Positions 44,401 through 52,571 of a stretch of 64,000 nucleotides of DNA are shown piece by piece. The stretch's first letter is position 1, and every line of letters starts with the position of its first letter. Below the pieces are notes generated by a model. It was not told the DNA's origin and searched no databases. It was given only the letters and a program-made list of their open reading frames with translations. Source of the stretch: Planctomycetota bacterium (lineage in GTDB: Bacteria > Planctomycetota > UBA8742 > UBA2392); contig JADLFN010000077.1 of assembly GCA_020845475.1 (NCBI GenBank), forward strand, positions 26,068 to 90,067, given 5' to 3'. The translations under genes and the position numbers were made by a program.

Positions 44401-44661
44401 TTCTATGCAGGCCGACCTTGGTCTGGAGCGGAGCTGAAAGACCGCGTTGTTTCTGCCGTTCTCTCCAGCCGCGTGCGCTATGATGAGCAAATCCCGGCTT
44501 GGGCGGATCGGATTTTCGAACAGCTCGGGGAGCAAGGCGAGATCGGACGCCGTGAGTTTATTGAACGGATCAGTCAACGAGAATTCGAGCAAAAGCAGGC
44601 GTTGCGAACACTGGTTGCCGACACGGGAGATCGTGAGATCGCCAATGGTAAGGAGGTTTGA
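41413..44661 (+). CDS. NACHT NTPase with N-terminal PD-(D/E)xK nuclease-like effector domain (bacterial NLR-type defence protein)
   Basis: The 1,082-residue protein begins with an Mrr/PD-(D/E)xK-like domain: LFNGLAKDVLATLGYSEFRMEVPGVGKEVD (Asp49), then EAYAECKGLKG (Glu64, Lys66). From about residue 330 comes a NACHT STAND NTPase: MLGAPPGQGKSTALN (Walker A, 337-348), LLLLVDGIDELD (Walker B, about 427-438) and CVATTRDFL. The winged-helix end is at TYEFSHNSIQEYLAAL. The C-terminal 400 residues are helical and probably the sensor. This domain order matches bacterial NACHT (bNACHT/Avs-like) anti-phage proteins, in which ligand sensing activates a nuclease. ATG 41413 is chosen over a TTG at 41398. 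It is next to SIR2-HerA in the island. Confidence 0.87.
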   Translation: MNLDIRIIILAKKNHLKGRLFNGLAKDVLATLGYSEFRMEVPGVGKEVDIMCRHQSLATEAYAECKGLKGKVHGPQLNKFFGVLNDGSTSRRVGYCFSLNGFGEPAISQEEKRGEHGIQLFGPLRIIDSLVGAGRLKSADFVAGAVSDVLSREGAKGGVVAKCILLLHSKGRAWAVFVELEGTVQRVALFSDLGIPLSMSQAEGLLKRIQSLAAFKDVSLLPGFASADASLVGESAVKGEYLQRLRAVCTRTDLAGVLGAGHQSTAKADITNLFIVPAIEPVAPATNLLKDEAAEDSGGCGTRGSTPAGLSPALRRHLLDEPSPAFGDLVCTGKRAMLGAPPGQGKSTALNALALAYAARTGELISKWKLSNFPYFPVLIRCREIADYPDESFTDSLIRVAACWALADEHGTTFRRIVVNEARAGRLLLLVDGIDELDATSSRQHFLEQLGRFLDAYPKAACVATTRDFLLPTLAPSGLSRFDVYRIEPMSDAAIEAYVQAWNSAKQDTGAKASERAQKFLAALHNLDSPELAANPLSLTSLLVTYDAAEELPHARAALYSAYLSILLRRRDTVGQPNSSSTSIPTLAYVAWHMLNHNKRRILFDDLCKVAREAQTELPESLRVTSANVEGFLRTVETRSGIIFTAGLSNRKGELLETYEFSHNSIQEYLAALAAIEGYVPEKEKPAPPSERLKHCIKSTSGHAVLPLAASLAGTNAQPIVELVLRWAERMAPSTLGAKSCGRSRFADTLADCIAEGAQVSEAIRKRSLLVVAKTFSVSHTATRKLAERCSAEFKQVVKDALSSEPECLFPLGCAMGEICRAELGLPATDHHGKNGKGELLALRQRYRVEREDDRVECLFVLATIEVVELEQVDAEMRAWLSSWTNLAAEFLRAEELFKRCAAVFALHVLARLQCVSDSQVIYCLPAVVEMWLASNKRLIDVWYDLAIESLPVVDKSAMPPISLSDAQASWIEQQFGSPGEDFPNASRQAASAIVSFYAGRPWSGAELKDRVVSAVLSSRVRYDEQIPAWADRIFEQLGEQGEIGRREFIERISQREFEQKQALRTLVADTGDREIANGKEV

Positions 44662-44932
44662 CACGCTGAAGCGAACGTAATCGCTATTTGGGACAACCCC
44701 AACCAAAGGCACGAATCAGGCTCGCGGACAGACGAATAGAGTGGCTGCTTGACATTCGGTGTGAAACGCTCGGGTCGCGATCGTCGGATCACTGGAGAGC
44801 TTGGTTTGAACCAGGTGCGACGATTCTTCGTAAATGCAGAGTTAGGCGCAAAAAGACTGAACGCCGCACCCCTGTTCTTCCTAAACAAAGGTTCTCCGTT
44901 CAAGCTTGGCCGCCGGTGCATCCTTCTGACGC

Positions 44933-44966
44933 AAGTGCCAGGCGAATTTCAGCTCGCCTGGCACTT
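44933..44966. terminator. Strong bidirectional hairpin between convergent genes
   Basis: AAGTGCCAGGCGA (44933-44945) and TCGCCTGGCACTT (44954-44966) form a perfect 13-bp stem with an 8-base loop, TTTG following on the plus strand. It lies 272 bases after the NACHT stop and 25 bases after the stop of the minus-strand kelch-like gene, so it can serve both. Confidence 0.8.
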
Positions 44967-44991
44967 TGTGTTCTCGGAGTGACCAGAACTA

Positions 44992-46512
44992 TCAAGCAAT
45001 CCGACGGAGTCGCCGCAGTATTCTGCCGAGGGCAATCGCAAGCAGCGCAATCAGCAGCCCTCCGGCGGCTTCATTTGTGCTGCAGCCGCCATCCTCTCCG
45101 CCACCGCCGCCACCGCCGCCCGGAGAACCGCTGGCGTAAGTGAAGGCGGAATTCGGCGTGTTGGTGCCGTTGGGAGTCGTCACGATCACACTTGCGGAAC
45201 CGGCGACTCCTGTCGGCGTCGTGCACGTGATCGACGTGGCTGAGACAACTGTGATCGCGGTGGCCGCGCTGCCGTTGAACGTAACGCTGGATGTGCCGGT
45301 GAAATTCGTGCCGCTGATCGTCACCGTTGTGCCGCCAGACGTTGGACCGGTGCTCGGGAGTACACCAGTCACCGTCGGAGCGCTGGGGTTGCCCCAAGTG
45401 TTGGTCGAGGGATCAAATACGCCGCCGGTGTTTGTAGACGCGGTCCCGTTCCAGCCACCCCAGACAATCATGCGACCTCCCACGCCGGTCCACACGGCAG
45501 TGTGCTGTGCGCGCGGCGATGGGGCTCCGGAAAGAGAAGACGGTATCCAGGTATCGCCAGTGGGATCGTAAAGGCCACCGGAGTCAGTCGAGACGATGGA
45601 CCCCGCCGTCGATCCACCCCAAACCACCATCCGGATTCCAGTCCACACGCCAGTGTGGTACCAGCGGGCACTCGGCGCTCCCGTGAGCGCGGTGCTTTGC
45701 CAGTTCGCTGTTGACGGGTTGTATCGACCGCCTGTGTTGACCGTCGTGCTTCCTGGGACCACGATGCCGCCCCAGAGCACCATCTGGGAGCCAGTCCAGA
45801 CAGTCGCGTGGTTGGACCGCCCAGCCGGAGCACCCGTGGCGCCCATCGTTGCCCAAGTGTCAGTCGATGGGTTGTAGCCCGCCCCATTGTTGAAGACTGC
45901 GCCTACAACAGCGCCACCCCAGACCAGCATTTCTGTTGAATCCCAAACCGCGCTGTGATCGGAACGGCCGCCTGGGGCGAGCGCGTTGGAAATGACCGTC
46001 CACGAATCGGTCACCGGGTTGTAGCTGTTGCCGTCTGCATAGGGCGTGCTGCCGCTCTGCCCGCCCCAGATGATCATCCGATTCCCAGTCCAGACCGCGG
46101 AATGCTGCTGGCGGCCTCCCGGCGCGGCCACCGTAGTCACCGCAGTCCAGGTATCAGTGGACGGGTTGTATCGGGCTCCGTCCCCCAAGCCGCTTCCGCC
46201 CCAAACGATCATTTCAGTGCCCGTCCATACAGCGGTGTGGTATGCCCGCCCGCTTGGGGCGCCGACTGAGGAGATAGCGCTCCAAACGTTACTGGTCGGG
46301 TTATACCTGCCACCGTTGTTGAAAGCGGTCGTGCCGTCCGTGCCTCCCCAAACAATCATTTCAGTGCCGGTCCAAACGGCAGTGTGCGCATACCGCGCGG
46401 CGGGAGCATTTGTTGTTGAGGTCTGTGCTCTGAGCTCCGAGCAGAATCCTGCACAAGACAGAACTACGAGAATGCTGAAAAAAAGCTTTCGTGAGATCAA
46501 TTGCGCAGCCAT
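44992..46512 (-). CDS. Secreted kelch-type beta-propeller protein with IPT/TIG domain and C-terminal sorting-like tail
   Basis: The 506-residue protein has a signal peptide (MAAQLISRKLFFSILVVLSCAGFCS). About seven repeats of the type HTAVWTGTEMIVWGG...YNP-T/S-DTW, each about 50 residues, form a kelch/galactose-oxidase-like propeller. An IPT/TIG domain follows (PTVTGVLPSTGPTSGGTTVTI, then NFTGTSSVTFNGSAA), then a Gly-rich linker and the tail EDGGCSTNEAAGGLLIALLA followed by a basic RRLRR end. The tail resembles MYXO-CTERM-type signals: Cys, hydrophobic helix, Arg cluster. A similar tail ends the secreted protein at 56.4-58.7 kb. It is probably displayed on the surface; the ligand is unknown. 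Confidence 0.82.
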   Translation of the reverse strand: MAAQLISRKLFFSILVVLSCAGFCSELRAQTSTTNAPAARYAHTAVWTGTEMIVWGGTDGTTAFNNGGRYNPTSNVWSAISSVGAPSGRAYHTAVWTGTEMIVWGGSGLGDGARYNPSTDTWTAVTTVAAPGGRQQHSAVWTGNRMIIWGGQSGSTPYADGNSYNPVTDSWTVISNALAPGGRSDHSAVWDSTEMLVWGGAVVGAVFNNGAGYNPSTDTWATMGATGAPAGRSNHATVWTGSQMVLWGGIVVPGSTTVNTGGRYNPSTANWQSTALTGAPSARWYHTGVWTGIRMVVWGGSTAGSIVSTDSGGLYDPTGDTWIPSSLSGAPSPRAQHTAVWTGVGGRMIVWGGWNGTASTNTGGVFDPSTNTWGNPSAPTVTGVLPSTGPTSGGTTVTISGTNFTGTSSVTFNGSAATAITVVSATSITCTTPTGVAGSASVIVTTPNGTNTPNSAFTYASGSPGGGGGGGGEDGGCSTNEAAGGLLIALLAIALGRILRRLRRIA

Positions 46513-46640
46513 GCTTCGCCCTCCCGGTTATGCCTTCAGTGTGGGCGAGCGCACGCAAAGCCACTCGCCACCTGAATAACCGGGGCGGCTTGGAAAACCG
46601 GCAGCGCGTCTGCGAATGCCTTATGGGAGCGGCTGAAAAG

Positions 46641-49600
46641 CTAGCGTGGCACTTCCAGGACAACGCGAAGTCCCACGTTGTCCCAGCCGGGATAGCCGTC
46701 CATGATGCCGCGCATGCCTGTCATAAGCGCTTTGCGGTCGCAGTTTCGGTAAGTGCCGCAGCCGCGCGCCACTCGGCAGAGCCCTATCGTGGAGTCCGGC
46801 GGGCCCTTGGGATCCACGGCGTTCTTCATGCAATACATGGGATCGTACCAGTCAGAGCACCATTCCCAGGCGTTGCCGCACATGTCAAAGAGGCCCCAAA
46901 GATTGGGTGGGAAACTACCGACTGGGGATGTGACGACAAAGCCGTCGTCATAGTCAAAGCCATGCGGGCGCGCGCCACCAATGGCGCGGAACGAAGTCAA
47001 GTCGGCGAAGTTTCCCGCCGGGCCGCTTGGTGGCCAGACGCCTGCCTGCGGCTGTTCGGGCCCGCCGTTCATCCAGGGATACTTGCTGTCGGCGTTTGAT
47101 CTTCCGCAACGCGCGCAGTATTCCCACTCCGCTTCCGTCGGCAGGCGATAGACGCGGCCCTCCCGCTCCGAAAGCCATTTGCAAAAGGCCTCGGCCTCGT
47201 ACCAGGAAACAAAGACCGCGGGTTGATCTTCACCATCCAGGGTGAATCCCTGGACTTCACCGCTGTCGTGGCCGGATCGAAAGGCGCGAAACTGAGAGTT
47301 CGTCACCAAATGAGTTCCGACATAAAAATCGGAACTCAGGTCCACCCAATGTAGAGGGTTGTGCGACATCTCCTCGTCGCCCATCTCGAAGCGTCCCGCC
47401 GAGATGAGCTTGAAGCTCATCCCCAGGGAATTCTTGACTTCCGGGTCCTTCCTCAAGAAACGCAGGGTCTCCGCTAAGGCGAGGTCCAGCGAATTCAGGT
47501 CGTACGGGCCTTTTACCGAAGAACGAGCTTTGGCGGCTTCCTCGCTCGTCTTCGCACCCATGATCGCGCGCAGATGAGGGGCAAGGAGGCGTTCTTGGCG
47601 CAACGCCTCCAGGCGCAATTCAACAGCGCGATTCAACTTCTTTGCGTGGCGCATACCGGTGTATGCGAGCCGCGTCCGGAATGCGTCTTCGTCGCTGGTG
47701 GCTTTGCTTATGGCAAGCGCAATCGCCCGATAATCCTCCAAGGTCACTTCAATCGCCGGTTTGTCAAAATATGCGGGCAAAGACGCAAGTATCTTGGAGC
47801 GCGGGCGGGGCGGGATGGCCTGTCCGGCGGCGAATGCTTCGAGCAGATCTGCAAACTGCCCGGCACTCTCGAACCGCTCATAGGGGGGCTTGGCGATCGC
47901 CGTTTCAATAATCGTCGCCAAACCCGCCGGGATCGAGGAGTTTGCCAATCTCGGTTCCGGGCTTTTGCCATGCACAATTTCGAACTGCAGTTGTGCAAGC
48001 GTGGGCGCCTCCACGAACGGCTTGAGCGTGGCGAGTTCAAAAAGGGTTGCGCCAAGCGAATAGACGTCGGCAGCGGGCGTAACCGTGTGCGCGCCCGCGC
48101 CAATCTGCTCCGGCGCCATGTACCGAACAGTGCCCAGAACAAGCAGGCTTCGTGTGCCGAGTGACAGGTCGCTGTTCCATAGCCGCGCGAGGCCCAAGTC
48201 CATCACCACAGCGCGCCCATCCTCGAGCGCCAACATGATGTTCGCCGGCTTGATGTCGCGATGAACAATGCCGCGTTCGTGCAGATGCTGCACGCCACGT
48301 GCCGCCTGAGCCACGAGTCGTGCAATCCGGGCGTAGTAGGATCCGTCCGCCCGAAGCGGGCCCTCCACGGCCGAAGGTGTCTCCACCAACGGCTGTTCAG
48401 CGGCGGCGAGACTGCTCTCGACGCTTGAGGAAGTAAGTGTGTTTGCCGGGTCCTTGTGCTGCTTCATCAGCGCGACAACCAGACGCCCGAAATCCATTCC
48501 CTTGATGTATTCCATCGCGTAGTAATGGCGATGTTGCCCAGAGGGGCCCCGTTCCTGCCCGGTTGCGTAGACAGCAACAAGGTTTGGATGCTGGACCATG
48601 CCCAGCGCTACGACCTCGGCTTTGAAGCGGGCGACAGCGATTGGATTGCGTGAGACATCGGCAGGCAGCACTTTCAATGCCACCATTCGGCCCAATCCAG
48701 GCTGCCAGGCTTGATACACATCAGCCATCCCACCCTGGCCAATCTTCCTGATGACCTCCATGCCCCCGATGGTCTCGGCTGCGGGCAACACCTTGCGAGC
48801 GCTTGGCGACCCAAGTCGTGTGGCCTCATGCTGCAACAGTTCGGCGGCGTTCAGCGTTTTGACGCCGTCTCTCAATTCGGGGCTCAGGGACGCAACGAGA
48901 AATGACAGCGCATCAGGCTCAACAATTGTTCGGCCAGCGAGTGGATCGAAATAAGCCAGCTTCAAACTCCGCGCGGCGGAGGGAATCGCAAGATAGGCGA
49001 GACAACGATTGCCCATTTCGTCATAGAACCCGACACAGAGTGGTGTCACCCCGTGAATCAAGCCGTCCTTTTCTAAGTAGACCTCACCCGCAGCGATGCC
49101 AGGCACGTCTGCAGCATGAGCGATGCCTGACTCCAACGAAACTGGGCGGACGGACTGCTCGGCTGAAACCGGGTCTCGCCACCCCTCGGCCAGGAGCACT
49201 TGCGCACCAGGCACGATCGCGAGCTGGTTGGTAGCGCGCGAGACGGCTTGAGCAAATAGCAGCGCACACGAGTGAAGCTGATCACCAAGTGCTTCTCCAG
49301 CGGTTTCTCGCAGCGCGACTAATCCATCCAGCACACCAAGATTTGTTTGAGCCTGAGACGCCAGATCCTCGCGGTTTGCCGCACTGAATAGTGCGGCGAA
49401 GCCTGGAGACACCGCAGGTGAAAGCAAACAGCCGTAGAGGCTCCTGATGGTCATGTCTTCAGCGGGCGAATCTGCGAGTGCCCGCGCCAATGTTCCCAAC
49501 GCGTTGACGAGCCGTGCCGCACTTGGCCTTAGCAGGTCGGAAAAGGCATCTCGTGCAGCTGCGGGGGCTAATTCCTTCGCATGCCAGAAGCAAACGCCGA

Positions 49601-49757
49601 CGTGGACCGCAAGCGCCGCGTCAAGCAACGCGCAAGCCGACGCCCATGCATCGGCGCCCGTCTTCGCATTCCGTACCCTGCTGTGTATCTCGCTCAGGGG
49701 AAACAGGAGCCCGGGCAGGTCAATCGGATTTGTCGACATTGGCGCGTTTCCATCCAT
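46641..49757 (-). CDS. Large Ser/Thr protein kinase fused to a formylglycine-generating-enzyme-like (SUMF1) domain
   Basis: In the 1,038-residue chain, residues 1 to about 330 are an uncharacterised helical domain. From about 335 a Hanks-type kinase: IGQGGMADVYQAW (P-loop), VALKVLPADV (Lys), GIVHRDIKPANIML (catalytic loop), VMDLGLARL (DLG instead of DFG) and GTVRYMAPEQI. After a helical linker comes the FGE-sulfatase domain from about 800: GMSFKLISAGRFEMGDEE, VSWYEAEAFCKWLSEREG, YRLPTEAEWEYCARCG and MCGNAWEWCSDWYDP. Kinase-SUMF1 fusions are common in Planctomycetes; the FGE-like part probably binds ligand rather than oxidising Cys. A start at ATG 49739 is also possible. It is divergent, over 57 bases, from the sigma-like gene. 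Confidence 0.9.
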   Translation of the reverse strand: MDGNAPMSTNPIDLPGLLFPLSEIHSRVRNAKTGADAWASACALLDAALAVHVGVCFWHAKELAPAAARDAFSDLLRPSAARLVNALGTLARALADSPAEDMTIRSLYGCLLSPAVSPGFAALFSAANREDLASQAQTNLGVLDGLVALRETAGEALGDQLHSCALLFAQAVSRATNQLAIVPGAQVLLAEGWRDPVSAEQSVRPVSLESGIAHAADVPGIAAGEVYLEKDGLIHGVTPLCVGFYDEMGNRCLAYLAIPSAARSLKLAYFDPLAGRTIVEPDALSFLVASLSPELRDGVKTLNAAELLQHEATRLGSPSARKVLPAAETIGGMEVIRKIGQGGMADVYQAWQPGLGRMVALKVLPADVSRNPIAVARFKAEVVALGMVQHPNLVAVYATGQERGPSGQHRHYYAMEYIKGMDFGRLVVALMKQHKDPANTLTSSSVESSLAAAEQPLVETPSAVEGPLRADGSYYARIARLVAQAARGVQHLHERGIVHRDIKPANIMLALEDGRAVVMDLGLARLWNSDLSLGTRSLLVLGTVRYMAPEQIGAGAHTVTPAADVYSLGATLFELATLKPFVEAPTLAQLQFEIVHGKSPEPRLANSSIPAGLATIIETAIAKPPYERFESAGQFADLLEAFAAGQAIPPRPRSKILASLPAYFDKPAIEVTLEDYRAIALAISKATSDEDAFRTRLAYTGMRHAKKLNRAVELRLEALRQERLLAPHLRAIMGAKTSEEAAKARSSVKGPYDLNSLDLALAETLRFLRKDPEVKNSLGMSFKLISAGRFEMGDEEMSHNPLHWVDLSSDFYVGTHLVTNSQFRAFRSGHDSGEVQGFTLDGEDQPAVFVSWYEAEAFCKWLSEREGRVYRLPTEAEWEYCARCGRSNADSKYPWMNGGPEQPQAGVWPPSGPAGNFADLTSFRAIGGARPHGFDYDDGFVVTSPVGSFPPNLWGLFDMCGNAWEWCSDWYDPMYCMKNAVDPKGPPDSTIGLCRVARGCGTYRNCDRKALMTGMRGIMDGYPGWDNVGLRVVLEVPR

Positions 49758-49814
49758 GATTGCTAGGGCTGTCTCGCATCCTAGAATCCTTCCAACCAGA
49801 GACGCCGAACATCC

Positions 49815-50837
49815 ATGAGCCAGACAAGGGCAAGCTTGACTTACTTGGAGAGCTCTCCGCCCCCCGTGCAGAGCTTGGCCGAAATGCTGACCCGAGCTTC
49901 CGTGCTTCGCAGGCTTGCAGACTCCAGGTCAAAGGGCCGACTGTCCGCGTCAGGCACGTTTTCCATCGCAATTCCACGCTACATGAAGCGAGTTGCCGCA
50001 AGGCATGGCCTCAACTGGGCGTCGGACCTCGCCCCGGATGTTGCACAGTCCTTCCTTATTGAACCAGATGGCTTGGCAAAAGCGGCAGTTGGCTTTCTTG
50101 CTGCCTTTGCGCGCGACCCCCAACGTAATGCGGTTCCCGGATCGTGGCGACGTTACCTCCGCACGTGCACGCGTCATTACTTCGCGGACGCAGTGCGCAG
50201 GATCGCGTCGGTTCGCCGCTTCGAGCTGCCCCTATCGGACGGAAGCAGTTTCGTGGATCGAACGGGCGATTGGCAGGTGTTGGACACTCTTTGCCGAACC
50301 GAGCCTGGCGACGACGAACCTGACTTGGAGCCTCCGAAGCTGCCTTCCATAAACGTGTGGACTCGGACGTTGCGGCGCGCGCAGGACACCCAGACACACC
50401 GGCGTCGGCGCAACGGCATCATGCTCAGGGTCTATCTGGAACGAATCAAGGCAACGCCTACCGTAATTTCGGCCGGCGTGAGAGGCTTGGAGCCTGCGGC
50501 GCTGGAGGAACTGTGCCGATCCCGACTTGCCAAGTACGGATCCTCTTTGGCCTATCTTTGTGAGCGATTTGGTCTTGAGGACAGGGCGCTTCGAAACGCC
50601 CTCGAATCGGCTGGGGATAACATTCGCGGGGAGATCGAAAGCCGCCTAGAGGCACAGGATGTGCAACAGTTAATCCTGGCGATGCTTCAAGGACTGCCCC
50701 AAACTCAAGATCTGGAACTTTCCGATGAGACGCGCACCAAACTGGAATCAAATGGCATTAGTGAGCTGTTTGCGCGCATTGTACCCGTAAAGGCCATCCT
50801 CATTCGAGGGCTGGTCGCGCGGCTGGCATTCGTCTGA
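49815..50837 (+). CDS. Sigma-factor-like protein (ECF region 2-like), otherwise unknown
   Basis: The 340-residue product has a segment resembling ECF sigma region 2: YMKRVAARHGLNWASDLAPDVAQSFLIE, then WRRYLRTCTRHYFADAVRRIASVRR. This compares with the usual 'AEDLVQEvFl ... WL..iarN...D..RR'. The C-terminal half (YLCERFGLEDRALRNALESAGDNI) could hold a region-4-like helix-turn-helix but is atypical. It stands between the divergent kinase and the downstream cyclase and kinase, a gene neighbourhood in which Planctomycetes often place ECF sigma factors. The sigma assignment is tentative. Confidence 0.5.
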   Translation: MSQTRASLTYLESSPPPVQSLAEMLTRASVLRRLADSRSKGRLSASGTFSIAIPRYMKRVAARHGLNWASDLAPDVAQSFLIEPDGLAKAAVGFLAAFARDPQRNAVPGSWRRYLRTCTRHYFADAVRRIASVRRFELPLSDGSSFVDRTGDWQVLDTLCRTEPGDDEPDLEPPKLPSINVWTRTLRRAQDTQTHRRRRNGIMLRVYLERIKATPTVISAGVRGLEPAALEELCRSRLAKYGSSLAYLCERFGLEDRALRNALESAGDNIRGEIESRLEAQDVQQLILAMLQGLPQTQDLELSDETRTKLESNGISELFARIVPVKAILIRGLVARLAFV

Positions 50838-50909
50838 AATGCCTCGGGCCGGACACTGCAGCGGGCTGAGGGGGAACTTGGATTCTCCCGCACTGACTCT
50901 GGGGACAAA

Positions 50910-52508
50910 ATGCGTTCAAGTACCATTACCATCGTGTTTACGGACCTTGTCGGTTCGATGCAGCTCAAAAGCACGCTTGGCGACAAGCAGGCAGTGGAGC
51001 GCATTCAGCGGCATCACGTGCTGGTCCGAAAACTGGCAGCCGAGACAGGCGGTCATGTTTTGAAATCACTTGGAGACGGCTTTCTTGTCACCTTCGATGC
51101 ACCCACGGATTCATTACGCTTTTCGTTGTTTCTGCAATTCGCGCACGCAACCACGAGCAAGGACCTCCCTGGAGTGCGCATTGGAATGCATTTGGGCGAG
51201 GTTTCGGAAGATGATTCGCAGAAGGACATATACGGGCTAGCCGTCGACCTCGCCAGCCGCGTCCAGTCCCTCTCGGAGCCCGGACAGGTGCTTATGACTT
51301 CGACGGTGTATGAGGCTGTGCGCCCGCGGATAGGGTCTTTGGACCTACCGCTTCCGGCGAACACTATTGAGCACGGCAGATTCCGGTTTGCAGGCCTCGA
51401 TTATCCGGTGTCTGTTATTGAAGTCGGCTTTGAAAAATACTCTCCGCTGCGTTGCCCCGGAAACAAGGCCAAAGCCTGGCGCTTGGTGGACGATGAACAG
51501 GCATACTCGCCCCCTATCGAGGAACACGCGGTGCCGGGGGCGCGCATCGTGTTCAGGAATTTAGGAAAAGGGAGCCAGCCCGCGGCCAACGAGGTCTTTA
51601 TAATGGCACTCGCCGGCGAGCGCGTCGGAAGTGTCGGCTTGGCATCGTTGGTGAATGGGCAAGACCTCAACGCACTTGCGCGAGGCAAGGGCCCGATCGA
51701 TCGAATCGTGGTTCCGGTTGATGAAACTTCACCTGCGCTCGATCACATGTTAGCCGCATCAATGGTGCAACGACTGGTTTCCGGCAAGAAGTTGGGTTCG
51801 CATCTCGACGCGTTATGCAGTTACGTTGCTCTGGTCAGAGAAGGCTTCAGGCCAGCGGCTCATCCTGTAGAGCACTCCATCGAGGCCATCTATCTCGCGA
51901 TGCTGCTGAGTGGAGAACAAAATCTCGCGTTGCCGCGTGTTGGCGCGGAGTTCCTGAACAAATGGGGAAGGCTCGAAAGCGCCCTCTTTGCGGCCGCGGA
52001 ACAAAAGTTGGATCCGTTCACAACGGCGTTTCTAGCGACAGAACCCGCATTTGCCCGCGAACGCGCGTTTCTGCTTCGGGATCAGGAAGTGTATCGCAGC
52101 GATGTACGGGACGGCGACCGCTTTCTGGTTTCGATCCCCGATGGGCCGGAACATGCGTCCGCATTGTTGTTGTACGAGCCGAGAAGCATTCTCTGGAAGT
52201 TCTGGTCAAGGGCGGATCGCGAGTCGCCTACGGGTGATGCATACCACGTGCTGGGTGTCAACGCCGGATCCGGTCGATGGGTGTTTTCCACTGACCCTGT
52301 TCGGAAGACCTCTCTCAAGGGGTTGTGGAATGGGCTTCAAAGCGCAGAGTCCCGTACCGACGCGGCTTTGAGCCGGCGCGACCCCTGGTCGGATGGCGCC
52401 ATGTTCGGGCACACACTGATCAAAACACCGCGCGCGGGGACGCGGATGACAAAGGACGAAGTCGTACGGTCCTTCACCAAGTGGTGTTCGGCAAAACGCG
52501 TGGCCTAG
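50910..52508 (+). CDS. Class III adenylate/guanylate cyclase with long uncharacterised C-terminus
   Basis: The catalytic domain occupies residues 1 to about 170: TITIVFTDLVGSMQLKSTLGD (metal Asp), HVLKSLGDGFLVTFDAP (second metal Asp), VRIGMHLGEVSEDD and DIYGLAVDLASRVQSLSEPGQVLMTS. The transition-state Asn of the usual 'VNLAARL' is Asp here (AVDLASRV), while the Arg is kept. It makes cAMP or cGMP if active. Residues about 180-532 show no family I recognise. The ATG is preceded by GGGG. It is followed by a kinase gene within about 60 bases, so nucleotide second messenger and phosphorylation may be linked. Confidence 0.82.
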   Translation: MRSSTITIVFTDLVGSMQLKSTLGDKQAVERIQRHHVLVRKLAAETGGHVLKSLGDGFLVTFDAPTDSLRFSLFLQFAHATTSKDLPGVRIGMHLGEVSEDDSQKDIYGLAVDLASRVQSLSEPGQVLMTSTVYEAVRPRIGSLDLPLPANTIEHGRFRFAGLDYPVSVIEVGFEKYSPLRCPGNKAKAWRLVDDEQAYSPPIEEHAVPGARIVFRNLGKGSQPAANEVFIMALAGERVGSVGLASLVNGQDLNALARGKGPIDRIVVPVDETSPALDHMLAASMVQRLVSGKKLGSHLDALCSYVALVREGFRPAAHPVEHSIEAIYLAMLLSGEQNLALPRVGAEFLNKWGRLESALFAAAEQKLDPFTTAFLATEPAFARERAFLLRDQEVYRSDVRDGDRFLVSIPDGPEHASALLLYEPRSILWKFWSRADRESPTGDAYHVLGVNAGSGRWVFSTDPVRKTSLKGLWNGLQSAESRTDAALSRRDPWSDGAMFGHTLIKTPRAGTRMTKDEVVRSFTKWCSAKRVA

Positions 52509-52529
52509 GCGCGGCAATTGGAGGGGAAA

Positions 52530-52571
52530 ATGAAGGCGCAGAGCAAACGTCGCGATCTGGAGCGGGCATGA
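52530..52571 (+). CDS. Possible 13-residue leader peptide coupled to the kinase start
   Basis: ATG 52530 follows a strong GGAGGGG site and encodes [13 protein letters not shown], ending at a TGA that overlaps the kinase ATG at 52568 (ATGA). Translation of this short peptide could feed ribosomes to the kinase. It may be chance, as the kinase also has its own GGAG. Confidence 0.3.
   Translation: MKAQSKRRDLERA

Noticed and set aside
52325..52567. An 81-residue N-terminal extension of the membrane kinase
   Set aside because: It overlaps the cyclase gene out of frame, is not protein-like, and ATG 52568 has its own ribosome site.
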